This document shows positions 27,233 to 34,735 of a DNA stretch of 64,000 nucleotides, piece by piece; position 1 is the stretch's first letter; the number at the start of each line of letters is the position of its first letter. Source of the stretch: Azospirillum brasilense (GTDB taxonomy: Bacteria; Pseudomonadota; Alphaproteobacteria; Azospirillales; Azospirillaceae); contig NZ_CP059450.1 of assembly GCF_022023855.1 (NCBI RefSeq), forward strand, positions 1,066,001-1,130,000, read 5' to 3'. The translations under genes and the position numbers were made by a program. The notes beneath the pieces were generated by a model. That model did not search any database and was not told the origin of the DNA. It saw only the letters and a program-made list of their open reading frames with translations.

Positions 27233-28670
27233 TCGCGGAGGTCTCCGTGGGTTCGTCCTGTTGGGTCGCCGCGGTGGGTTTGGTCGCCGTGGTGGGCAGC
27301 CCGAGCCGCTGTTCCCGCTGCACGTCCGCGGCGATCTGCGAGTCCAGCGTCTCGACGTCGTAGCCGCGTTCGGCGACGGACTGCCCGCGGCTCTTCAACT
27401 TCGCCTCGATTGCCTCAACCTCGGCCCGCACGTCCTTCAGCGGGTCTACCCAGTCGAATGCCGGCGGCAGCCATTCCGCGGACAGGTAGGGTTCCGGATC
27501 GCGGAAGAAGTCGGGCGCGTCGATGGCGCCGGACAGCACGGCCAGCGTCACGAAGCGGCGCCACACCGGGTCGCAGAACTGTGGGATGATCGTGAGGTGC
27601 TGGAGCTGCTCGACACTGCGGCGGAACTCCACCAGCCCGCCGCGCAGGCTCGAATAGTTGGCGTCCTTCAGGTCGCCCGAGACTTGGAAGTACGTCGCCC
27701 CGATCCCCACGGCGATGGCCCGCATGTGGTTCTTCGTGAACGGGTCATAGTTCTTGTCGTCGGGCGGGTTGGTGAACTCGACGGACTCGCCGGGGTTCAG
27801 CGGCACCAGCACACCCGGTTCCAGCGTCGGCGTCTCGGCGTTGGCCGGCGGCTGCCAAGCCGGGTTGGCGTCGTCCTTGTTCATGATGAAGCCGGCCAGC
27901 ATCGCCGCGACCTTGGCGCGGACCAGAGCGGCGTCTTCGTACTGGTCCAGCTCCTTCACGCGCAGCAGGATCGGCGCCAGCCAGGACAGCCCCCGAAGCT
28001 GGTTCTCCACCAGCTCGCGGAACAGGTGCAGCATGTCCTCCGCCGGAACCCGCTTCGGCTCCCAGGTCGGCGCCAGCACCGGCATGGTGGGGTCGTTCGG
28101 GTTGAAGGGCAGCACCCAGAACGCCACCCGCCGGCCCAGCGTGTCGAACTCGATCCCGGCCCGAACCGGGTTGCCGGGCCGGATTTCCTGCCACTGCGTC
28201 GAGGGAACTTGGTCCCGGCTGATAAGCTCCACCTGAAGCGGCACCGGCAAGCCGTCTTCCGGCAGCCGGGCGCGGAGACGGGCGAAGGATTCCCCACCCT
28301 CGATCATTGCGCGCACGGCCAGGGCCTGTTGGGCGTAGAAGCCGCCGGCCCGGCCCGACGCATCGGCCACCCGCTCCCACCGCTCCCACAGGGCGTGCAG
28401 CGCATCGCGCACCGCCGGATCGGGGTGTTTCGAGCGGGGCTTGATCCCGGTCCCCACAGCGTTGCTCACCAAGGCGTTGACCGCGGCGGCGACGTTCGGG
28501 TTGTTGCGGGCGAAGTAGGCCGCGCGCTGCGCCGCGATGGACGCACCGGCCAGCATCTCGGCGTTCAGGTTCACCATGCGGGACTTGGCTCCCCAGCGCT
28601 TGCCGGCTCCGGCCGCGTCGAGGCTGCGGATCAACAGGTTCCCAACGGTCCGCCGCAGTCCCGACAGCAT
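27225..28670 (-). CDS. lambda-type portal protein (E1)
   Basis: 481 residues from the ATG at 28670 (MLSGLRRTVGNLLIRSLDAA), preceded by GAGG; a TTG at 28685 is less likely. NPNVAAAVNALVSNAVGTGI, the PAEDMLHLFRELVENQLRGL clip region, KELDQYEDAALVRAKVAAM, and QVSGDLKDANYSSLRGGLVE are hallmark segments of lambda gpB-like portals. It is intact, unlike the helper's portal, so E1 can build its own packaging vertex. Confidence 0.93.
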   Translation of the reverse strand: MLSGLRRTVGNLLIRSLDAAGAGKRWGAKSRMVNLNAEMLAGASIAAQRAAYFARNNPNVAAAVNALVSNAVGTGIKPRSKHPDPAVRDALHALWERWERVADASGRAGGFYAQQALAVRAMIEGGESFARLRARLPEDGLPVPLQVELISRDQVPSTQWQEIRPGNPVRAGIEFDTLGRRVAFWVLPFNPNDPTMPVLAPTWEPKRVPAEDMLHLFRELVENQLRGLSWLAPILLRVKELDQYEDAALVRAKVAAMLAGFIMNKDDANPAWQPPANAETPTLEPGVLVPLNPGESVEFTNPPDDKNYDPFTKNHMRAIAVGIGATYFQVSGDLKDANYSSLRGGLVEFRRSVEQLQHLTIIPQFCDPVWRRFVTLAVLSGAIDAPDFFRDPEPYLSAEWLPPAFDWVDPLKDVRAEVEAIEAKLKSRGQSVAERGYDVETLDSQIAADVQREQRLGLPTTATKPTAATQQDEPTETSANG

Positions 28671-28759
28671 GACAATTATCCTCAATAGGGTATAATTGCC
28701 TAACCATAGGACTGCTGGCCGATTCGTTCAACGTTGGAGATGGCGCCGGGGCCGGCCGT

Positions 28760-30655
28760 CTATTCCGTCAGCCAGGACGAGCGGGACACCCGCCGCGCCG
28801 TCGGCGCCGCTGCGGCCACCGGCACAGCCGGATCACGGGGCACACCCAAGGCCCGCTCCAGCTCCGTCCATGCCGGGTCGTTCATGCGCTCCAGCCCTTG
28901 CCGGGCCGCCGCCGCGCGGGCGTAGTTTCGGCAATCCAGGGCCTCGTTCCGATCCCGCAGCTTTTCCCAACTGGTGACGCTGCGCCGGCCCTTGCCGCCG
29001 CGGGTCACCCGATGTTCCGCGACAAGCTGTTTCACCGTCTCTTCGCCGACATGCTGCGGAATGTGGACGAAGCCGGCCGGGAACGGCTCGCCGCTTTCCT
29101 CGGTCGGGCGGTCGAGGCGCAGGAAGCCGTAGAACTCGGATTTCGCCGCGCTGGTGCCCACCGGCCAGAGCTTCACCCCGCCCGCGATCTTCCGGCCGCC
29201 ATAGTTCACGTCCGCAGCGGACGGCTGGCCCAGGATCGGCGCCAGCGCCAGCGAACTGCCCTTGATCGCCATGACGCGCGGGCCGGCGTTGCGCACCCAC
29301 GCTTTCACCGCCTCCATCGTCACGCCGTCGCCCGCGTCAATGGCGGTCATCATCACCGACAGGTCGGTGCCGCTTTCGTGGCGCCAAGTCTCCGCCAGCA
29401 GCGAAGTCAGGTCGCGCCAGACAGCCGCCTGGAACGGGTCGCCCGGCAACACCCGATGCTCGATCAGCCAGGACTCCTTGCCCCGACCCCATGCCCACAC
29501 GCTCACCTCGATCCGGTCGCGCTGCACATCGGCACCGACCGTCAGGAACAGCCCGCCGGCCGGAACGGTGCCCGGCTCCCAGGTCTCGCGCCGGTCGTAC
29601 AACCGCCGCCACTCCGGGGCCTCGCCACGGTCCACCCAGCACTCGCCCAACACGGTGTTGGTCCAGACTTGCAGCTTTTCCCGGTCGCGCTTGGCGGCCA
29701 GGAACTCCTTGACCAACTCGGGCCACGCCGCGCCGGGCAGCGGGCTATAGGCGCTCCAGATGTGAAAGCTGCGATGATCCTTGCACGGCGTCTCCCCGAT
29801 CCAACGCCCGCGCTCCAGCAGGTCGAGCTTGTGTTCCTCGCCGAAGGGGCACCCGTTGACGCAGACGTAATGCACGGTGTCCGGGTCGTTGTCCGTCCAG
29901 CGCATGCCCGGCCCGGTCCCGTCGCCCCACACCAGCGCTTGAAGCTCCCCGCAGCAGGGACACGGCAAATGGTAACGCTCCATGGTCCCGGCCGCGAAGG
30001 CGTCCGCGATCTTGCTTTCCCCGTCGAGAAGCGGCGTGCTCCCCAGCACGGCCAGGGGATGCAGCGATTGCGTCAGGCGCTTCAGGCCAAGGGCTATCTG
30101 GTCACCCTCCTTCCCGGCCATCGGCGGATAACCGTCCACCTCGTCGAAGAGCAGCACGTCGAGGTCGATGCGGCGGAAGGCGCGCGGGCTGTTCGCCCCG
30201 GTGATGCGCAGCGAACCGCCGGGGAATGCCTTGCGCTTGATGGTGTTGCCCTTGGTCTTGGCCTTCACCTCGGACAGCAGCCCGGCCAGCACCGGCCATT
30301 CGCCCAGGGGATCGATGGTGTCCTTGCTGTAGTCCTCGGCGTCTTCGGTGGTGGGCTGAACCACCATGATCTTGGAAGGCCGCTGCGCAACGAAGTAGCC
30401 CAACGCCGCGGACAGCATTTGCGTGTAGCCGACGCGCGCCGACTTCATGAGGGTGATCCGGCGCACCGCCGGATCGGTCATCGCGTCGAGGATCGCCCGT
30501 TGATAGGCGTAGGGCCTGAAGGCGCCGCCGTCATAGAGGCGCGCGTGTTGCTCCGCCCATTCGGCCAGCGACAGCCGCGGCGCCGGCCGCAGCGCCGGGA
30601 ACCACCCCGTCGCCGTCTCCGCCACCAGCTCGGACACAGGAAGGTCAAGCCGCAT
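28760..30655 (-). CDS. terminase large subunit, GpA family (E1)
   Basis: 631 residues from the ATG at 30655, overlapping the TerS stop by 11 bp. ATPase: Walker A-like ITLMKSARVGYTQ near residue 85 and Walker B VLLFDEVDGYP near 165. A cysteine-rich insert has CPCCGEL. The nuclease domain has acidic motifs in VGADVQRDRIEV and AIDAGDGVTMEA. This is the lambda gpA-type enzyme that cuts cos and pumps DNA. Its sequence is far from the helper's TerL, consistent with the more divergent cos-like block upstream. Confidence 0.95.
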   Translation of the reverse strand: MRLDLPVSELVAETATGWFPALRPAPRLSLAEWAEQHARLYDGGAFRPYAYQRAILDAMTDPAVRRITLMKSARVGYTQMLSAALGYFVAQRPSKIMVVQPTTEDAEDYSKDTIDPLGEWPVLAGLLSEVKAKTKGNTIKRKAFPGGSLRITGANSPRAFRRIDLDVLLFDEVDGYPPMAGKEGDQIALGLKRLTQSLHPLAVLGSTPLLDGESKIADAFAAGTMERYHLPCPCCGELQALVWGDGTGPGMRWTDNDPDTVHYVCVNGCPFGEEHKLDLLERGRWIGETPCKDHRSFHIWSAYSPLPGAAWPELVKEFLAAKRDREKLQVWTNTVLGECWVDRGEAPEWRRLYDRRETWEPGTVPAGGLFLTVGADVQRDRIEVSVWAWGRGKESWLIEHRVLPGDPFQAAVWRDLTSLLAETWRHESGTDLSVMMTAIDAGDGVTMEAVKAWVRNAGPRVMAIKGSSLALAPILGQPSAADVNYGGRKIAGGVKLWPVGTSAAKSEFYGFLRLDRPTEESGEPFPAGFVHIPQHVGEETVKQLVAEHRVTRGGKGRRSVTSWEKLRDRNEALDCRNYARAAAARQGLERMNDPAWTELERALGVPRDPAVPVAAAAPTARRVSRSSWLTE

Positions 30656-31133
30656 CGGCCGGCTCCTCGACGGTGGCGACAACGCGCGTTTCGCTCAGCT
30701 CCACCAGCACGCCGTTCACTGCGTCGCTCAACCGCCCGCGCACTTCCGCCGGATCGGAGGTCGCGGCCAGCGGCCCGGCCAGCCGCGCCGGCAGGGCGGA
30801 CAGCCGGTCGCGCACGATCTGGAACGCCGCGACCACGGCCCGGGTGATGTCGGAGCGTGGAAGCAGCTCCTTCCGCAGCGCCGCGTTCTTCAGGGCGATG
30901 TTGTCCGCCTGTTCGCGGGCCAGCCGGGCGCGTTCGCTGGTCAGGTCGTCACCGGCCGGCCCGGTCGCCCGGCCCGCGGCCATTTCCCGCAGATGGCGGA
31001 TGTAAGAGATTCTGCACCGGTCGAGGTCGAGGGCGCCGCGGGCAGCGTTCGGCAGGACTCCCCGCTCCAGCAACTCCCGCACGGAGCGGTCGGACAGGTC
31101 GAGATGCTTCCCGACTTCGGTTTGTGTCGCCAT
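30645..31133 (-). CDS. terminase small subunit, Nu1-like (E1)
   Basis: 162 residues. The N-terminal winged helix-turn-helix (TEVGKHLDLSDRSVRELLER) recognises cos in this family. The middle coiled coil (LTSERARLAREQADNIALKN) mediates oligomerisation, and the C-terminus contacts TerL. The gene starts about 90 bp after the cos-like block, the lambda arrangement. Confidence 0.9.
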   Translation of the reverse strand: MATQTEVGKHLDLSDRSVRELLERGVLPNAARGALDLDRCRISYIRHLREMAAGRATGPAGDDLTSERARLAREQADNIALKNAALRKELLPRSDITRAVVAAFQIVRDRLSALPARLAGPLAATSDPAEVRGRLSDAVNGVLVELSETRVVATVEEPADAA

Positions 31134-31220
31134 TCCGAAGATCCTTGTCGGTAGGAAAATTTGCTGACGGGAGGCGGATCAGGAACCCCCAAGGACGGTT
31201 CGTGCCTGGAGAGGTGCTGT

Positions 31221-31261
31221 GGCGGGGGCCACCCCCGGTAGAATCGCCCCGGAAGGACCCG
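31221..31261 (-). other. cos-like packaging site of E1 (divergent type)
   Basis: GGCGGGGGCCACCCCCGG followed after 12 bp by GGAAGGACCCG, about 90 bp upstream of terS. The same two motifs 12-14 bp apart occur at 50424-50489 (E2) and 58578-58642 (helper), always upstream of the leftward packaging/head operon. The G/C dyad is a candidate nicking site. Function is inferred. Confidence 0.6.
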
Positions 31262-31365
31262 TGCCCTTGCCGATGGCCCTTAGCTAAAGCTCAGAAGGCC
31301 CGTGGATGCGGTCTGCCTCGCAAGGGTCCGGAGATAGCCTACGAACCCGACAAGCCCATCCACGG

Positions 31366-31575
31366 TCACGCCAGAGCTTTGCAGCGGGCAACGCGCTTCC
31401 TACTTCCCCCACCCTTTCGCGCCATGACCGTTCCGGCCAGGGCCTCCAGTTCCTCGACGGTGGTTTCGGCCTGACCGGCTGCGGCCAGGGCGGCGTTGAT
31501 GCGGGACAAGCGGACGGGCCGGCGCTCACGGATCAGAGGGGCGGCCACGATGCTCAGAACGTCGGTGCGGTTCAT
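31366..31575 (-). CDS. small E1 protein, unknown
   Basis: 69 residues from the ATG at 31575 (MNRTDVLSIVAAPLIRERRP), ending in a basic GGGSRKRVARCKALA tail. It follows the next upstream gene by 1 bp, so it belongs to the replication operon. The basic C-terminus suggests nucleic-acid binding. Family not recognised. Confidence 0.5.
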   Translation of the reverse strand: MNRTDVLSIVAAPLIRERRPVRLSRINAALAAAGQAETTVEELEALAGTVMARKGGGSRKRVARCKALA

Positions 31576-31576
31576 T

Positions 31577-31879
31577 TCACAATCCCCTCGGTGCGGCGAC
31601 ACGCACCAGTTCCCGGCGCCAGGAAGACGGACGGATGACGGGAGCGGGTGCAGGGCTGGCCTTCGGCGCCGTCGCCTTGAACGCCTCCACCTGCACCGTG
31701 AAGGCTGCCAGCACGTCGCCCTTGCCGTCCCGCACCAGCACCCAGGCCGGTTCGGCGTAGCGGCCGGCAGCGTTCACCGCGGCCAGGATTTCCCGGTATT
31801 GCTCGGCTTTCGCCTCGGGCGAGGCTTCAGACGGAATGCAGCGGCGGACCAACTCCGCCGAGACTTCGCTCGGAGTCAT
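31577..31879 (-). CDS. small E1 protein, unknown
   Basis: 100 residues, MTPSEVSAELVRRCIPSEAS. A central strand-rich AWVLVRDGKGDVLAAFTVQV segment and a proline-rich C-terminus ending IRPSSWRRELVRVA. It lies 13 bp after the replication gene and 1 bp before the 69-residue gene. No family recognised. Confidence 0.5.
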   Translation of the reverse strand: MTPSEVSAELVRRCIPSEASPEAKAEQYREILAAVNAAGRYAEPAWVLVRDGKGDVLAAFTVQVEAFKATAPKASPAPAPVIRPSSWRRELVRVAAPRGL

Positions 31880-31892
31880 GAGGGTTCTCCAA

Positions 31893-32570
31893 TCAGGGTT
31901 TCGTAGGTGGCTGGGGCGCGTTCCACTTGTCCCGCGCCTCGATCCGCTGGCACTCCGCGTCCACCGCGCTCCAGTCCCCGGAGGTCAGGGCCTTGCCGAG
32001 AATGCCGAACAGCTCGCCCATGCGCTGGCGCTGCTCCAGGCTCACCGGCTCGTCCTCGGCCTCCCGCTGGCGCTGGCGTGGTGGCGCGGCCAGGGCCTGC
32101 ACGCGGTTGACCTTCGTGCGCAGCTCCACCGCCAGCTCGTCCAAGAACTCCGCGACCTTCCCGAACGTCGGAAAGTACGTGTTGAACCGGCGGCCCGCGG
32201 CGCGCAGCGTGCGTTCCGTGAACGCCAGACGCGGGTAATCGTCGGCCAACAGGCGGGAGTAGGCCCCCAGCTTGGCCCGCGCCTCCTCCACGCCCATCGT
32301 CCCGGCAACCAGAATGCCCAGGTCGGCCAGCCAGCAGCGCACGGTGTCCTCGTCCGCCGGGCGCATCCAATCGGCCAGCGCCGGCAACGCCGCTGCGGCC
32401 TCCCGTTGCAGGTCAGGCGCCACCGTCTCCGGCGGGGTCCAAGTCGAGGGTTGGGCCGTCCCATCGGGCAGGATCGTTTGGGGCGTCTTGGTGGCGTCGC
32501 TCAGCCTCTTCGAGAGCGAGGGCGACGAACCCGTTCCGGACGGGGCGGGAAGCTGTGCGACTTTGGGCAT
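31893..32570 (-). CDS. putative replication accessory protein (E1)
   Basis: 225 residues from the ATG at 32570, preceded by GGAG; this start overlaps the 3' end of the initiator-like gene by 158 bp, so the internal ATG at 32365 is an alternative. The middle (TLRAAGRRFNTYFPTFGKVA, then EFLDELAVELRTKV) resembles helicase-loader-like or lambda P-position proteins in general shape only. Its place directly after the initiator supports a DNA replication role. Confidence 0.45.
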   Translation of the reverse strand: MPKVAQLPAPSGTGSSPSLSKRLSDATKTPQTILPDGTAQPSTWTPPETVAPDLQREAAAALPALADWMRPADEDTVRCWLADLGILVAGTMGVEEARAKLGAYSRLLADDYPRLAFTERTLRAAGRRFNTYFPTFGKVAEFLDELAVELRTKVNRVQALAAPPRQRQREAEDEPVSLEQRQRMGELFGILGKALTSGDWSAVDAECQRIEARDKWNAPQPPTKP

Positions 32571-33339
32571 GGTCGACTCCTTGCCGGCCCGGCTCGTCAA
32601 GCCAGCGCTGGCCGTTTAGCCACGTCGCAGGGTGTGCGACGAACCGCTCCTCCCGCCCCTCGACTTCAGCAGCGAAGCGGCGGATGCCGGTCAGCAGTTC
32701 GGCGGGCGTAGCGTGCTTCAAGGCGGATCGGTAGGCGCGCTGCGCCGCGCCCTTGGCGACCTTGCGCGGGACGGCGGCCCACCACTTAGCGAAGGCAGCC
32801 TCGATGTCCGGTTCAGGGGGCGGCAGTCGCGCCTCTTCGTCCCCCAGGTCGAGCGATAGAGTCTGGTTCTGGATTCTTGGTGGTTCTTTATGATGGATTG
32901 GCGGCATCTGGTGCCGGGGGGGTACGGCATCTGGTGCCGGGGGGTGCGGCATCTGGTGCCGGGGAGGGAGGCAGGAGATGCCGGGGGGTACGGCATCTGG
33001 TGCCGGGGGTGGTGTGGTCGGAATGTCCAACTCATCAGCGGTCGGCGAACTCGCAACGGCAAGCTCACGGAGGCGGTCGAGGTCGATCCGGTATTCCCTC
33101 GGCAGGTGGTTTGCGGGATCTTCCGCAGCCACCATCACCAGCACCCCGCAGTCCTCCAACACACGGTAGGCGTCTCGCACAGCGCGGAGACACAGGCCGG
33201 TGTCCCTCGCTACCCGTTTCACACCAGGGAAAACCTTCCCGCCATCATCGGCCGCGAAGTCTGCCAACCGAAGCAGCACGAACTTCGGTGTGCTTTTGAG
33301 GTCCGTGTTCCACACCATGGTCATGACACGGACACTCAC
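32413..33339 (-). CDS. replication initiator-like protein with internal iterons (E1)
   Basis: 308 residues. Residues 1-90 form a winged helix-turn-helix as in phage replication proteins (TPKFVLLRLADFAADDGGKV, RDTGLCLRAVRDAYRVLEDC). A proline/histidine-rich linker (residues about 105-150) is the translation of the iteron repeats. The C-terminal domain (KWWAAVPRKVAKGAAQRAYR, AHPATWLNGQRWLDEP) matches the C-terminal domain of many phage initiators. Initiator binding to repeats within its own gene is the lambda O strategy. Confidence 0.75.
   Translation of the reverse strand: MSVRVMTMVWNTDLKSTPKFVLLRLADFAADDGGKVFPGVKRVARDTGLCLRAVRDAYRVLEDCGVLVMVAAEDPANHLPREYRIDLDRLRELAVASSPTADELDIPTTPPPAPDAVPPGISCLPPRHQMPHPPAPDAVPPRHQMPPIHHKEPPRIQNQTLSLDLGDEEARLPPPEPDIEAAFAKWWAAVPRKVAKGAAQRAYRSALKHATPAELLTGIRRFAAEVEGREERFVAHPATWLNGQRWLDEPGRQGVDHAQSRTASRPVRNGFVALALEEAERRHQDAPNDPARWDGPTLDLDPAGDGGA
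32903..33004. repeat. candidate E1 replication origin: five 22-bp-phased iterons
   Basis: GGCATCTGGTGCC at 32903, 32926, 32948 and 32992, and a degenerate GGCAGGAGATGCC at 32970; start-to-start spacings are 23, 22, 22 and 22 bp. Each unit is an interrupted palindrome (GGCA and TGCC). An AT-richer stretch (32862-32900) adjoins on one side. Location inside the initiator gene supports an origin. Confidence 0.72.
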
Positions 33340-33650
33340 TCATCCGGCCCGGCGCCGGGCGCGGCGGCCTCCGTGCCCCCTGCCGTTCGGTAAGCGGCCA
33401 GCGCCGCCGCGTTGACCGCTGCCCAGGCCGCATGATCGGCCCCCCGCTCCGCTCGCCGGGCAAACGCCTTGCCGAAGACCGCGGGCGGCTGGACGGTCAG
33501 TTCCCCGCCCTCAGTTCGGACGAGCGTGCAGCGGTGGAGCCACACGCCCCCCACCAGAACGTCGAGGCACGCGAGGGGCAGGCGCCCCCGCTCGTCCGGT
33601 TCCCCGTCGAGAAGAGTCAGGCCGGATACCCGCACCAGAGAGTCACTCAT
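33336..33650 (-). CDS. small regulatory-like protein (E1)
   Basis: 104 residues from the ATG at 33650, overlapping the AlpA-like stop. MSDSLVRVSGLTLLDGEPDE is shared with a shorter E2 protein (53438-53599). The DVLVGGVWLHRCTLVRTEGG segment has a strand pattern weakly like SpoVG. Co-transcribed with the AlpA-like gene and the initiator; function unknown. Confidence 0.5.
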   Translation of the reverse strand: MSDSLVRVSGLTLLDGEPDERGRLPLACLDVLVGGVWLHRCTLVRTEGGELTVQPPAVFGKAFARRAERGADHAAWAAVNAAALAAYRTAGGTEAAAPGAGPDE

Positions 33651-33891
33651 GGCCGGGGGCCTTATCGGTGCCGGTGGCATCGGGCTGGCCGGCGGCAGGA
33701 TCGGCAATCCACCGGTCAAGGGCGTCGCGACTGGCGAACACCCGCTTCCCTTCCTTGCGCGTGGGCAGCTTGTCTTTGTCGTGCAGGTGCCGGGCCTGCC
33801 GCTCCGTGATCCCCAGGTAATTGGCGATGGCTTTCAGGCCATAGAGAAGCCGGCCGGGGTGGGCCGGCGCGGTGGTCACGCTGGTCTGCAT
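33643..33891 (-). CDS. AlpA/excisionase-like DNA-binding protein (E1)
   Basis: 82 residues from the ATG at 33891, preceded by GGAG; the longer start at 33915 would place coding sequence over the TGTCGC repeats. LYGLKAIANYLGITERQARH is a MerR/AlpA-type helix-turn-helix, followed by a DKDKLPTRKEGKRVF wing. The E2 homologue is also 82 residues. First gene of the leftward replication/head operon and next to attR, so it may act as excisionase, activator or both, as AlpA and P4 Vis do. Confidence 0.75.
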   Translation of the reverse strand: MQTSVTTAPAHPGRLLYGLKAIANYLGITERQARHLHDKDKLPTRKEGKRVFASRDALDRWIADPAAGQPDATGTDKAPGHE

Positions 33892-33903
33892 GATGGTCTC
33901 CGT

Positions 33904-34032
33904 TGTCGCGTTCATGTCGCGTCGTTGTCGCGTGGCGAGGCCGTCGAACCACGTCGAACGGCTCTGGCGACAGCGACTTTCCGTGTCGTATCAAGGCTTT
34001 AGGCGTCACTTGTTGACCAAATCCATGTCGCG
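33904..34032 (+). promoter_or_regulatory. candidate arm-type/operator sites, E1 right end
   Basis: TGTCGCG boxes at 33904, 33915 and 33926 (exact 11-bp phase) and a lone box at 34026-34032, 76 bp before attR. The E2 right end has the same layout. They may bind integrase arms, the AlpA-like protein, or both. Confidence 0.6.
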
Positions 34033-34035
34033 CAT

Positions 34036-34068
34036 AAAAAAGGCCCTCCGGACGGGTCCGAGAGGGCT
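34036..34068 (-). terminator. strong terminator facing helper late transcription (E1 entry end)
   Basis: Read leftwards, CCCTCTCGGACCCGTCCGGAGGG forms a stem-loop followed by six T. It is almost identical to 54031-54063 in E2. It would stop helper late transcripts about 50 bp after they enter E1 at attR. Confidence 0.78.
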
Positions 34069-34099
34069 TAGTTGTTGATATTAAATATCTTTTTGACTT

Positions 34100-34285
34100 C
34101 TACGCGCTCAGAAGGTCAAAGCACGCCCCCTCGACCGGCAGGTCGATGGTCCCGAACCGCAGCGGCTGCGTGGCGCGGATCGCCCGGCACGGGATCGGGT
34201 CACCGGTCAGGGGCGCGTAGAGGGCCGGGGCGCCCAGAACCCGAAACTGGACGGCCATCTGCTGGGCGCCATAGGTCATGGGCAT
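34100..34285 (-). pseudogene. head-tail connector gene, N-terminal part (split by E1)
   Basis: 61 residues, MPMTYGAQQMAVQFRVLGAP to LPVEGACFDLLSA; the last residues and the stop come from E1. The first 57 residues join in frame to the fragment at 17059-17753. The missing C-terminus includes most of the connector fold, so the truncated product is unlikely to work. Confidence 0.82.
34109..34131. repeat. attR core of E1
   Basis: Partner of 17731-17753 with one mismatch in 23 bp. In the connector frame it encodes EGACFDLL; E1 sequence then supplies a stop codon. Confidence 0.85.
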
Positions 34286-34328
34286 TGCTCCGGAAGCAGG
34301 ACAGGCGGCTTCTGTCCGCGCTGCCCTA

Positions 34329-34673
34329 TCAGGCCGCGCTGGTGGTGGTGCCGTTCAGGCGGACGATGACGGAGGACGCGGTGTTGCCCGCTGCCTCGAC
34401 CGCGCCACCGATGGGGTACTTGCCCGAGCCGGGGCCGTCGCAACGCTTGGCCGCCACGTCCCAGGACACCGCGCTGCCGCTGGCGAAGGTCTGGGAAAGG
34501 CGCTTCGGAAGCTCGACCACCCCCTCCATGAGGCCGGATACCGATTCCCCTTCGGGGGCAGTGGTATGCGCCACGGCGAAGAAGTTGCCCACGACAAAGC
34601 CATCACCCGACGTGACGCCGCCGGTCGGAGCGACGAAATCCAGGCTCTTGCCCGACTTGATGAAATTGCGCAT
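34329..34673 (-). CDS. DUF2190/gpD-like capsid decoration protein (helper)
   Basis: 114 residues: MRNFIKSGKSLDFVAPTGGV, then SGDGFVVGNFFAVAHTTAPE and GPGSGKYPIGGAVEAAGNTA. Same family as the E1 protein with clear similarity along its length. Lies 62 bp after the capsid gene in the expected gpD position, where it would stabilise the expanded head. Confidence 0.85.
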   Translation of the reverse strand: MRNFIKSGKSLDFVAPTGGVTSGDGFVVGNFFAVAHTTAPEGESVSGLMEGVVELPKRLSQTFASGSAVSWDVAAKRCDGPGSGKYPIGGAVEAAGNTASSVIVRLNGTTTSAA

Positions 34674-34735
34674 CGCGCGTCTCCCTCAGAAAGAAGGGGC
34701 GACCGCATGGGCCGCCCCGCCGTTGGTCAGGCCGG

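Larger units (their letters stand above)
17731..34131. mobile_element. satellite-like element E1 (about 16.4 kb) inserted in helper connector gene
   Basis: Bounded by 23-bp direct repeats with one mismatch (17731-17753 and 34109-34131, sharing GTCAAAGCACGCCCCCT) that interrupt one reading frame. Contents from left: integrase, accessory genes, Rha-excisionase fusion, divergent repressor, AT-richer cargo, SpoVG-like, gpD-like, gpW-like, protease-capsid, portal, TerL, TerS, cos-like block, replication genes, AlpA. It has a complete head and packaging set but no tail, connector, lysis or holin genes, which matches capsid-forming phage satellites rather than an autonomous phage. Confidence 0.85.

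Noticed and set aside
25403..30847. Long plus-strand frames (728 and 649 codons) across the E1 head genes
   Set aside because: Shadows of the capsid, portal and terminase genes; Arg/Gly/His-rich and without any motif.
17731..34131. E1 as an independent complete prophage
   Set aside because: It has no tail, connector, holin or endolysin gene, and is only 16.4 kb; the attachment repeats define both ends.
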